Assembly: GCA_030704615.1 (NCBI GenBank)
Contig: CM060731.1
Location: forward strand, 76,984,756 to 77,048,755
Direction: 5' to 3'
DNA length: 64,000 nucleotides
Origin: Takakia lepidozioides
Lineage: Eukaryota > Streptophyta > Takakiopsida > Takakiales > Takakiaceae
Both the position numbers and the translations under genes were made by a program. The notes beneath the pieces were generated by a model that saw only the letters and a list, made by a program, of their open reading frames with translations, ran no database searches and was not told the origin of the DNA. Each line of letters starts with the position of its first letter. Positions within the stretch are counted from its first letter, which is position 1. Positions 45,801 to 56,618 of this stretch are shown piece after piece.

Positions 45801-48800
45801 AAGAAGAGGAAACGGGAGAAAGCATCAAAAGCTGCCAGGGGGGTGGATGAGAAAAGGGCGGGGGATGTGACCGGGGATGCTAAACCACAAGAGGATCAGA
45901 TTGATGGTGCTGAAGACATCTCAGCTGAAGATGAGTTCCAGCTGTTGCAGATTGTAAGGCTAAAACAGAAAATAGGCTCCTTTGCTTTCTCTCCTGCTCA
46001 GCCCAAGAAAGGGGTTGTTGCCACAATTGGCCTCTCCCTTCAAAATAACAGTCTGGAGGTATACGAGCTCCAAGAGCAGGCGTCATCACGTACCCACTCA
46101 ATTGAGCTTCCTGGACACCGCTCTGACATTCGCGTGGCAGCCCTGAGTTCTGATAGCACTCTTCTCATGACTGCGAGCCATAATGCAGTCAAGGTATGGA
46201 ACCCGCAGTCTGGTGTGTGCCTGCATACTGTAGAGTCAGGTTATGGGCTTTGTGGCATTATTGTGCCGGGAAACCGACAAGCCATTCTGGGGACAAAAAG
46301 TGGTGCTCTCGAGATCTTTGATATTGCAGCTGCCGAGCGCATCCACGTGGTGGAGGCCCATGGTGGTGCTGTGTGGTCAGTGGCACCTCTGCCTGATGGT
46401 TCAGGTTTTATTAGTGGGAGTGCAGACCACGATGTTAAGTTTTGGCAATATGAACTTCTTCAAGAGACTGATAAGGTGGATCATCTCTCTATATATTTTC
46501 AATTGTGCTTTGAGACAACATTCTTCTTGGTTGCCTTGTTGCATCTATTTCCCTGTGACTTGATTTAATGGTTTGTTCTGTCTTCAGCTGTACTTTTCTT
46601 GCATCTTCTATTATTATCCTTGAAAGTTCTTCTTTACTGTGGATGTGGGGTTCTTTGGTTACCTCTCAAATAGTTGTTTACTATGCTCACATAGATATGT
46701 TGCATTTGTGTTATGGAAGTTCTCTAAACATGCAAAAGGGCCATGAAAAGTTTCAGGTAACCTTGGCCCACTCTTTGCTGGGTTGGGGTTGACAGGCAAG
46801 CAAGAAGTTGAGCATCCGCAACACTCGCACATTGCAAATGGCAGATGACGTGCTATCTGTTTGCCTCAGCCCTGATGCGAAGTATGTGGCAGTTGCTCTT
46901 CTTGACTCCACAATCAAGGTATCTCAATGTATGAGGACTGAAAGCTCTACTGTGGTCTTAGGTAGAACTTTTTCGCCTGCTACTTGGGCTTCACATCTAA
47001 GGATGTCTGTTGCTTCTGTAGCCTTAAGAGGTCCAGTGAATAATCTGGATTACCCCTGTATATCTAACTATTAGCAAACTTCCCATTCTCGACTGGCTAA
47101 CCTGAATTTTTGCAAGGGTTCAATGAAGGGATTTCAAATATGCTAGTTCACTGAACAAAACCCTTCAAACTGCAGAATTACCAGGAACTGATACGTCCTC
47201 CTGGGCATGGACCTCTAATACTGTATGATCTTGTTTTCTACATTTAACAATGTAAGTGGCCAAAGGCATTTGTCATGTCCAAGGTGCTGAGATGAAGGCT
47301 TTGCCTGATGGCAATAGCTGTAGTGTCAGGAATCTACAGGCATCCTTAGTTGCATTCCTAAGTGTTTCATCGGGCTGTGTCAAGAGCAGGTATTCTTTGC
47401 CGACTCGTTGAAATTTTTTGTTTCACTTTATGGGCACAAGCTGCCTGTCTTGTCCATGGACATATCATCAGATGGGGCTTTGCTGGCCAGTGGATCTTCT
47501 GACAAGAATGTGAAGATTTGGGGCATGGATTTTGGTGACTGCCATAAATCACTCTTTGCACATTCTGACAGGTAAAAATTACTGTCACTCTCTATCTCTT
47601 TCTTGTGTACTTCTACCAACACTATTTGATAAATGCTTGTTCAATTGACGTCCTTAACACTTGGAGGTTTTTTTTGTTTAATGTATCTGTCTTTGCATGC
47701 TGCATGCCGGTGCTGCTGATACAACCTGAGATTTTGCACCTATATCATGCCTTCAAGGCTCTTTTTTATTTGACTCAATTAATCAAACATGGTTCTTTCA
47801 CATTGTGTTTGGGCAGTGTGGTGGCCGTCCTGTTCGTGCAAAAGACACACTACATGTTCACTGCAGGAAAGGATGGGCTGGTGAAGTATTGGGATGCTGA
47901 TAAGTTTGAGTTGCTGCTGACGCTGGAGGGTCACCATTCAGAAGTCTGGTGCCTTGCTGTCAGTTTGCTTGGAGACTTCCTTGTCACTGGCTCTCATGAC
48001 CGCTCTATTCGTCGCTGGGACCGCACTGATGAGCCCTTCTTCATTGAGGTGGGCTCTATTACTTGGACTTGAAGCCTTTCTATTGTTCGGGCAGGATTCT
48101 CTTTTCAGTGGCAAGCCAGACATACTGCAGATAGAGATTGCAGGACACAAGACGCGTGTCAGTTTCTTGCATTCCAGTCCATCAATGTAGTACTGCATAA
48201 GCCATACGTAAGTGTAGTAGAGGTAACACAAGGCGTGTCTGAACTGTTCTTAAGTGGGGGATTTGCAGGAGGAGAGAGAAAAGAGGCTGGAGACTATGTT
48301 TGAGGCTGGCCTTGATGAGAGCCGGCAGCAGAGCACGGGGGATGTGGGCGGCCGAGGCACTCAGGAAACTGTAACTGCTGCAGACTCCATTATTGAGGCA
48401 CTGGACATGGCTGAGTCTGAAGTTGAACGTCTTCACCTACACAAGGTAGGGAATCTTTTGTCTTACCTAATGTTAGGTCTGGCTATGTGTCCATGGCCGT
48501 CTAAGCTTCACATATTTGGTGCTTTCAGTGTCTTGGGAAGGATAATACTGGTTGAGTGACAAGGAAAGCTTCCTGTTGGTATTCAGAAAGGCCCAAATCA
48601 GATATTCATGAATGTATCAGATGAAGGATTTGTGACAATTCGGCTGGCTGGTTCATGGCAAGATCTTGTATCATTTGCAGATGGAGAAAACAAGCAATGG
48701 AAAATCAGTCTTCCAGCCAAATGTACTCATGCAGGAACTCTCTCCCTCCACTTATGTTCTACGTGCGATTGCGTCTGTCCGACCAAGTGACCTGGAACAA

Positions 48801-50177
48801 GCCCTCCTGGTATGCATATGCTGGTCTCTCACTACATGATGGCTTCTAAGGTTGTTATATCTTGGATGTGATGGAGAGTGATTTTGTAATCTGCTTTTGT
48901 TATCATTCGGGTGTCCTCTTTCAGCGGAGGTGGCATCCAAGGTTGAAGTTGGTAATAGGTTCACCTTGCAGGACCATTGATTAGTTTGATTCTTTGGTTG
49001 AACTGGATCCCATGATGCAGATGCTGCCTTTTACTGATGCGTTGAAGCTACTGGCCTATCTCGAGGATTGGATCTCTGGAGACAATGAGGTATGGAGGAC
49101 CATTTTGTCCATTAGTGCTTCTGTTTACAGGAAGAGTTCCTCTTGAATGATTCTTCTGGATTTGGTCTGCAATGCTCTCAGGGAAATGGTGGTGGACAAT
49201 CTGAAGATGGGAAACAAAGAAGTTAAAGTTTGTTTGAAGGCAGTATGTAGTAGCATTTATGTCTGAGTCACGAGTAATACCCTTACACTGATCCTCTAGG
49301 GGGAAGACTGGTAACTGTGAAAGAACCTTTCCAAATTGCAGGTGGAAGTGGCGTCCCGGGTGGCGACGTCGCTACTCCGGATCCACCACCAACAGCTCAC
49401 TGCAACTGCATCTGCTCGCTCAACCTTGACCTCCCTCCATTTGGTCCTACACGCTGGAGTACAGGTGGGTTTGACTTCGCCACTTCCCTGTTCTGGATGC
49501 AGAGGAATAGCCTAGACATGTCATGTTGTCATGCTGATGTTTCATCAAGTTGCTTTGTTTGTGGCAGATAGTCTTGATAGAACTTCTGATAGGGGATATG
49601 TGCTAGTCCATTATGTTGATTTGTCCTCGTATGTATTGAACATTGGTCGCAGCGGTTGAAGGATACCCTTGGTTTCAATTTAGCAGCAATGGGGCACATA
49701 CAGGTATGTCACTATTGCATTTGTAGGATTTCATCTGTTATGGACATGTAGTGTACATGTATGTGTCATCTTGTCATACATATTGGGTTTGCAATCTTCC
49801 ATCCAGCAGGTGTGAAGTGTGAACTGCAAACAAAACCAGAGTTCACGATGTTGAGTGATATACCCTGGCCAGTAGCTGCGGTTCTCAATTGCTAAAAATA
49901 TTAGTGATGTCATTTCTAGTATACAGAGAGGCAGGTGGCCTCTCAGTTTACTTGTTTGTTAGGTTGTTGAAGATGCCATTTGGTTGGGCTCTTAGCTTGT
50001 GGTAAATTAGGAACTTACACTGGGTGTGGAGGGCAGCATTTGCTGGAGACGCGCTCAGATGCAATGTTCAAGGATGCTGGGATAAAACTGCTGGATATCA
50101 GAGCTAAACTGGCCAAGAGGAGAGAGGATGCCAGGCCTAAGAAGCGGCAAAAACCTCAAATTGCTGCCTCTACATAA
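42807..50177 (+). CDS. WDR3: WD-repeat protein 3 / Utp12, SSU processome component
   Basis: Thirteen exons, all frame-consistent with GT-AG introns: 42807-43043, 44229-44444, 45178-45393, 45543-46475, 46796-46918, 47390-47571, 47817-48048, 48269-48445, 48681-48809, 49021-49089, 49342-49464, 49653-49703 and 50037-50177. The product is 942 aa, the usual length of yeast Utp12 and human WDR3 (943). Residues 1-720 carry about a dozen WD40 repeats forming two propellers ([40 protein letters not shown]). A Lys/Arg-rich nuclear-type stretch interrupts them near 304-317. Residues about 775-895 are the Utp12 domain ([41 protein letters not shown]). It acts in the nucleolus in the U3 snoRNP/UTP-B complex during early 18S rRNA processing. 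Intact and presumably essential. Confidence 0.95.
43075..43111. repeat. GA microsatellite in WDR3 intron 1
   Basis: (GA)n with one T interruption, 32 bases after the exon 1 donor. Confidence 0.85.
43531..43691. repeat. 81-bp tandem duplication in WDR3 intron 1
   Basis: GGTTTAG[AG]GGTTTTGGGCAT starts each unit (43531 and 43612), and both carry CCTGAGAGTTACTGTGTGATGC. The two copies are about 90% alike. Confidence 0.85.
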
Positions 50178-51522
50178 TTCTTGGTTCTTTATAGCGTTAC
50201 AATGGCATGTAAAAGCCCGGCTGGTTTGCTTATGAGTGGTCAATGAGAACTTCCAATGTTCTAGCTTGAGCAGGAAATTGATTGTAATTCATCCTAAATC
50301 TTCGCAATTTGAAGCCAAAAAAGGAAATGTTTTGCAAAGTAGCAGACAAATGAGGGACTGGATGTGGAGGCCCTTGGGCTGCCTGTCCATACGATCACCC
50401 ACATTGGCCGACTTATTCATTCTGTAATATGACTCCATCTCTGCATATCATTCTCTGTTTCTATCTTGTTCCTGCCACACGTTTGAGCATTTTGTTGTGG
50501 CTTTCAGTTCGTAAATCAAGTTCTGTACTGCTGCAGATAATCCAGACATGTCTGTGTCATTTTACGCTTCATCACACAACGATAGGACTTGAGCACCTTT
50601 GATGTACCTCCTACACTTGCAATGTATGATGAATGCATGCCAAGTCGGTAAACACATGTTAACATATTCCATGGGCATTAAAGAGCCCAGCTGGTTTCAT
50701 GTTGTTCATAACAGTTTGCAGACTATAAGCGAGTTCCAACTGCTGCAGCACTCTGCAAGCTCAAGCATGGCCTCTGGGTGTTTACAATCTTATGTGCCAG
50801 CAAAACTGGAAGACTTGTTTCAACATCCAAATACTTGAAGGTTTCAGAAGGTCTTCTCTTTTCCTATCTATTGCCAAAGATACTTTGAAAGTCTATATAG
50901 CCCAACATACTTTCAGTCTGCATCCATGGTATGTGCATCTGGCAACAAATTTATAACACCAGAGATGTTAGAGCACCAAGCACTCCAGGACTGCGGAGCT
51001 TGCAGAGATATAAGGCATGGTTGCATGGGCTCCATCACAGAAGGAAAACACTGCTCAGTAAACGACGTGTGGGTAACGAACGATTCGCGGAGACGACCGT
51101 CGGTCGGAGGCGTTATCACCACGTGGTCTCCAACATGACCCACAGAGAATTTGTGGGCTGGATTCACAAGCTGGAATCTGCTTTTTGCCTCTGCTCTCAC
51201 TCTACTTACTAGGATCCAGGCCAGTCCAATGCTGCAGAGAAAGGTCCTGCATTTTGCAGATTAGTGTGAGGGATAGGGTGCGGAGAAACATCTATCTGTG
51301 CATCTAGGCAGGCATGGCCTGGTAGCTGGATCCCTTTGCAATGCGTAGCAGCCCGTCATGGTGGTCCTTGATGCACAGCGACTGTTGTGTAACTGCTGTT
51401 GGGGTGGGAGCATGTAGATGCGACACAGTGTTTGTACTGTCGTGCAAGCATGAAATGAAATGATTCTGTGACCTTCTGTATGCTGTGGGTTGGACGCTTG
51501 CTGGAACCTCGGCAGAAGGAAG
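50178..51522. other. Intergenic, no gene recognised
   Basis: Short overlapping frames at 50913-51212 occur on both strands and are not supported by any domain. The stretch holds the WDR3 3' end and the promoter of the DUF3067 gene. Confidence 0.45.
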
Positions 51523-54091
51523 ATGGCTGCGTCAGTTGTGGTCATCCCGCAATGCACCTTACTTAGTTTTAGATCGCAAGTCATTGTAGGTTGCAAGTAT
51601 AATCATGGGAAGATGTGTACCAGGAGAAAGTTCTTATTGTCAAGGGTGCTAGCCCCGGAAAGGGTGTCACTGTGTGAGCAGTTCGTCTTGTACCAATCGC
51701 ATAAGCAAAAAGTAGGGTACTCAAGCGAATTGTCAATTATGGCTGTCCTTGGGGAAGGAACTCCTGACGATGACGAGAATGGTACCGATGACAACTCTTC
51801 ACCCAACAGCAGTTCAAATGATGTGAGCACGCCTTTTGCTTCACTAGGAATACTAGTCTTCCTTCACCTCATTTTTACCAGTATCGTTGTAGATTCAAGG
51901 TGGAACGTGCAAGTGGTATCGAGACAATTCTACGTGTGTTCTGTCATTCATAAGCTGGTCGCGTCACTAGATTTTCACGGTTGCTCAAGATTTGGCTTTC
52001 AAAAGAATAAATCTTATTTGCATTTGTGTTGTGCAGATTGACGCTGAGTTGTTTCGTGACAAGATGCAAAGAATGTTAGATAGTGACGATGCGACATTCG
52101 GTGGAAAAGATTTGGCTACTCTTATAAGAAAGAAGTACGGGAGATCGTACGATGTGCAGCTAGTAAAGAAGGCGAATCCTCCACCCCATTTCGTTGCTCA
52201 GTGAATTTTTATAAAGTTGCGATTTGGAAAATGAAGGTCTGTGAAACGTTGTTCTACTTGTGGTGTCAATTGGGGTGTGTCAGAGATATTAACTATTTAG
52301 GATGCAACATGGAATCAAGATGATACTGTATGTCTAGGAGCCATCTGCAAGATATTATCTTGGGACAGAAGAGTAACAGGGTGTTACTTCTTGCCGAGAG
52401 TGGGTGACTGGATGGACTGAAAAGCTGGTGTAGCCAATTAAGCAGCCATGCAGGATTGTCTGTGTACTTTTACCGACAAGGTCAGGGACCAGACAATTTG
52501 AAGCAGTAAATCTCTTAATTTCTACATCAATGAGATATTTAGAGTGTACAGGGTAAAGGTATGTTGAAGTTTTCAGTGGTCTTTGAGAAAAACAATATGA
52601 AGGTGCAATCGACACTGAGAGATAGAAGTAAATAACTGCCCCACAGCCATTTACCCCATGCTAGGTCTGGTCCAAGCTGCCATGAGGCTGGTTGGACCCA
52701 AGCCTCGAGGCTATGTAGACCAATATCAATCACAAATTCTAAGACATACATGCCAAAGCTTTGTGCAGGAGTTCCTTGGCCGCCAGCTACTAGCTATGAA
52801 TGTCATGTGGAAGTATCGGGAGCAGGTATGGTGCCTACCGCCAGTGGCTGTACACTATAACCTCCTTCGCTTAGAAGCTTATTAAGGTTGGGAGGAGAGT
52901 GTGGTCCAATCAGTGTCAAGGTGGAACTTAAGATGATAGGCTGGTTGAATCTGCACTTGATAGGAATCCCCCATAGTAACTCAGACGTGTAGGAAGGTCT
53001 GAGGTATTTTCACATTTGCTGTAGAAGACTTATGGCTGTTGGGCTGGATGCTTTGACCTCAGCGATCATTCCCATTGACGGAGGAAGAATATTTGCTACA
53101 TTTGGATGGAGTTGCTAGTGCTTTGAAAGGTTGGGGAGCTGTCTCATATGTCCAAAGTACTCTGGCAAAGACCAAAGAAAGACCCCGCATAGGCAAGGTA
53201 TGTTTGGCTTCACATCTCCAGCATACTCCAGATGAAAAAACATATTTCTGTCAATGTACACTGTACTGTTAGCATCTAAATTCAGGCGATGTGAGGAAGC
53301 CCAGAGAAAAAAAGTGTGATCAATCTGCACCAATAGAATCACAAGTTGGTTGTGAGAATAGAGGTGATACATCAGGATGTGATCTTTCCTGAAGATCAGC
53401 AACTGCAATAACTCGGAATCGAAAATCCGGAAGAGGTGAACGATGATTCGCAAACGTCATTTGTCATGGTCAGAAACTGCTAGAAGAGAGGCTTCAAGGA
53501 GAGGGGATGAGGAAAGGTGAATCCATTTTGCCTTCTTAAAAATGCACAACCAGTCAATAATTACTTGTTCAACATCACAATTAGCCTTGAATCAGCTGGT
53601 GCACCATATTGATCCTGGCTTTGCATCCGATAGGGGTAAAGGTTTGTGGTAGGGAGGATAGGGACACCTATGGCTTCAAATGTTACATCATCAAGAAGCT
53701 GCCACTTGCTCAAGTATACACCCACCACTGAATAGTTTTGCATCTGCTTCAGGGAAGATCTCTCCTCTCTTCCCCTTTTTTTCTTAATGTCCAATCTGAT
53801 GTTCTTGCCACAAGGAGACAGCAAATGTGGCAATTAGCACATTCTCTCCAATAGAGACTAAGAAAGTCAGTGCTTTTGCTGTTGGGTTTTCTCTCTCTTT
53901 TTTCCTACCTTATGCTTGGTTTCCTCCTTTGTGATCGAACATCTTTCATGTGAAGTATTCAGTTAACCATATATTCTTTGGCTCTATTGCCACAATCTCA
54001 GTAGGTTTGTGGCCCTTGGTCGCAGGCGGTGAGCATTTTTATTGACCTTGATCAATCTGGTGGGCGTGCAAATGAGTGGATAAGCAAGTGA
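51523..54091 (+). CDS. DUF3067 plastid protein
   Basis: Five exons, 51523-51822, 52037-52171, 52769-52825, 53063-53197 and 54026-54091 (TGA), give 230 aa in one frame. The ATG at 51523 begins a Ser/Cys/Arg-containing, low-acid leader (MAASVVVIPQCTLLSF), a likely chloroplast transit peptide. An acidic low-complexity stretch (PDDDENGTDDNSSPNSSS) follows. Residues about 120-226 match DUF3067, conserved in cyanobacteria and plastids: LIRKKYGRSYDVQL, LLAMNVMWKYREQ, SFPLTEEEYLLHLDGVA, KERPRIGK and FIDLDQSGGRANEW. The function is unknown. The second intron uses a GC donor (AAG|GCGAAT) if the conserved V-K-K is kept; a GT donor at 52163 would delete three residues. The last exon sits between the arms of an inverted repeat. 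Confidence 0.88.
53621..53896 (-). repeat. Inverted repeat, left arm (in last DUF3067 intron)
   Basis: About 276 bp. Read on the minus strand it begins GAGAGAAAACCCAACAGCAA and ends CCCTATCGGATGC. It matches 54365-54596 at over 90% apart from deletions in the right arm. It contains AAGAAAAAAAGGGGAAGAG in a shared short open frame of unknown identity. Confidence 0.9.
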
Positions 54092-54364
54092 AGGGATGCA
54101 TTCTTGGTGCGCAGCTTTGTTGGAGTAAAACACATGGATCGATACTCTGTCTTCTCCTCTCCTGGGCATGTACTAGAGCCAGCCATTCGAACGGCTGATA
54201 TTCTACTTAGCCAGTGATCTCGGTGGACTTGATCTGCGCTGACTTCCGGTCTCGGTTGTCAGAGAACTCATTCAGCTTTAATATCCTGTTCATATCCCAG
54301 GAAATGTACCACAGAAGCCCTATCTTGCTTGTGGAACTCACTGGAGTCTTGCCCAATCTGAAGT

Positions 54365-54596
54365 GAGAGAAAACCCAACAGCAAAAGCACTGACTTTCTT
54401 AGTCTCTATTGGAGAGGATGTGCTAATTGTCACATTTGCTGTCTCCATATGGCAAGAACATCAGATTGGACATATTAAGAAAAAAAGGGGAAGAGAGGAG
54501 AGATCTTCCCTGAAGCAGATGCAAAATTATTCCGGGATACTTGAGCAAGTGGCAGCTGATTTGAAGCCATAGGTGTACCTATCCCCTATCGGATGC
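54365..54596 (+). repeat. Inverted repeat, right arm (after DUF3067 stop)
   Basis: Partner of the left arm, about 232 bp, with gaps of roughly 5, 15 and 20 bases relative to it. The 468-bp loop between the arms contains the DUF3067 last exon and stop. Confidence 0.9.
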
Positions 54597-55379
54597 GTTG
54601 ACACAGTACTTATTTTTCTGCCATGCTTAATGAAAACAGCCTCAAAGGGGTTCGAAAAGCATCTCCTGGATAATCAATTAAGTAACTCCGAACACTAACC
54701 TTATTTTCTCTTGTATATCTGAAATGGTTCAACTTCAGGGAGTAGAGTTACCCTCAATGCCACAAAGGCTGATAACCACTCACCAAGTGACAGGCCTCGT
54801 ATAAGAGGAACACAAAATGCCAAGGTTTGGAGGCTCGAAAGTTTGTTAAGGGCCTGCAATGACTTGGGAACCAACCTGTATGTAAGCCTGGGATTCACAA
54901 TCAAAGCAGAAATCATCACAGGGACAATGACGTGTAAGGATACAAATATTCGAACTGTATTCTTGAATCTCTACAACAGCCCTTCCTCAATTGAGTCTCT
55001 TCCGATTATGCATCCTGCTTTCAAAAGCTTCAACCATAACCATGCCTGCCACACAGCTCAGTTCTCTAACACATAAACCCACAAAATGGCCTCCTTAGTT
55101 CGAAATAGGGTGTCAAATGAAAGAGCCTCCTCATGGCAAATGAACCACACAGGGGACAAAGGCCCAACCAAGTGTGTGATAAAACAACTGTGTAAGGTGG
55201 GAGGAGCGAGGTTCTTCAGCACAGTACTGAGCATGCACACTCAATTGAAGAAGCTGTCATGGAAACCCCAAGAACAACGTGAGATGATCCAAAGACCTTG
55301 GCTACAGTATGTCTTACAGGGTGTACAACAAACACACTTGTAACAATCCGCGATCTACTATGGGATCCAGGGGAGTGCG
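54597..55379. other. No gene recognised
   Basis: Plus and minus frames near 54701-55343 are open for 60-85 codons but no family is apparent. Confidence 0.35.
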
Positions 55380-56155
55380 GTGGCAAGGATTTTTTGGAGT
55401 TCTGGCATGTGGATTTTTGGCTATACAGCACGGCTGGGCTATAAAATTGGTTTGAAGGCTCAAGAAAGTCAGGCAAGGGCTTCAGAGGGTCTGATAAACC
55501 AGGGATTCAACCAACAAGAGAGGTTTCGATTTGGTGCCCCAAATTTTCCACTTTCCTTTGGCTTACTTTGAGTGGTACCGGGCTTCCAACAGGGAAGTGG
55601 AGTGAGAGGATGGGGCACTCCTCACTTTGTCGTGTTTGTCGTCTGGGATTGCTAAGGCACTGCCTTTGGGAGAGTGAGTTTGCGAAACAGGCTTGGGCCG
55701 CTTTAGACAAACTTGCATAGCGGTTGGGTTCGGGCCCTTCCTGTACGATCAATGCCATTCAGCCCTTCTTGGGCATATTTCGAGGATTGGGATGTGGCTA
55801 GAGTGAGAGGCAGGAGAGATCCGTGGGACAATCTTAGATCCAACCTTCTTTGGAATCTTTGGCGCTGTGCTAGATGTAAGAATATCATTGACCAGTGACG
55901 GTAGTTATTCTCTGAAGTCGTCACGTTTTGCATAAAGCTTGGATGAACACTATTAGTGCTGGTCAGGCACAGTGGTCTCATTTGGTGAGCCATGCTGCCA
56001 GCAGGAGTTTCGAGGCTCAAGCTACCTTGGAACAAGAGTTCATTGTCTGTTGGACCTATCAGAATCTCTTTTGCACTTTGGATAAATGGGAAAAATTGGC
56101 ATGTCCTCCTACTTGTTTTCTTCCTCGGAGGGTTCTTGGTTCTGTTGAGTGAATC
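55380..56155 (+). pseudogene. LINE-type element relic with zf-RVT domain
   Basis: Across several frames the order is a W-x-P-x-F-S-x-F-L-W-L block (FSTFLWLTLSG), then LCRVC followed by RHCLWESEFAKQAWAAL, the zinc-binding domain found after plant LINE reverse transcriptases. A downstream block reads SFEAQATLEQEFIVCWTYQ, then LACPPTCFLPRRVL. Stops and frame changes are frequent. No reverse transcriptase core is left in the window, so this is only the 3' part of a dead element. Confidence 0.55.
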
Positions 56156-56618
56156 TCTTCCTTTCCCCTGCGGGGCAAACTAAGAAAAAAGAATCAATAT
56201 ACAACAATATTATAGATCAATTGTTCTAGATGTTCGTGGAGCCTTTAGGAAGCCACCCAGAGGCTTTCAAAATGAGTCTTAAGCTTCAGTTTCTCTCTTC
56301 ATGTTGAGGTGTTTGTGGTGCCGATCTCGTGCCCGGAAGTCTCCAAAGTTGGAGCTGGTCCGGAGCTCCTATAGTGCCTTGTAGAGCCTTCTCCTCTCTC
56401 CAATACTCTTGTCAACCTGTTCCATTCAAGCTTGGGAGAATCGAACGAAAGCTTCTAGGAGGTCGGATTGGAAGTGGGGGGCACTGTCATGTTTTTCAGC
56501 AGATCCGATGGAGGACTATCCGAGTCTCGAAAGCTTCGGGTCCGTACGTGGCCGTATCGAAAGACTTAAACTCGAGGTTGAGCTTTTATGATCTCCCCGG
56601 TGGTATTGGAGCTTCTCA
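56156..56618. other. 3' flank of the AUX/LAX gene
   Basis: A plus-strand open frame at 56329-56673 runs into the antisense of the AUX/LAX last exon and has no recognisable domain. Otherwise non-coding. Confidence 0.4.
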
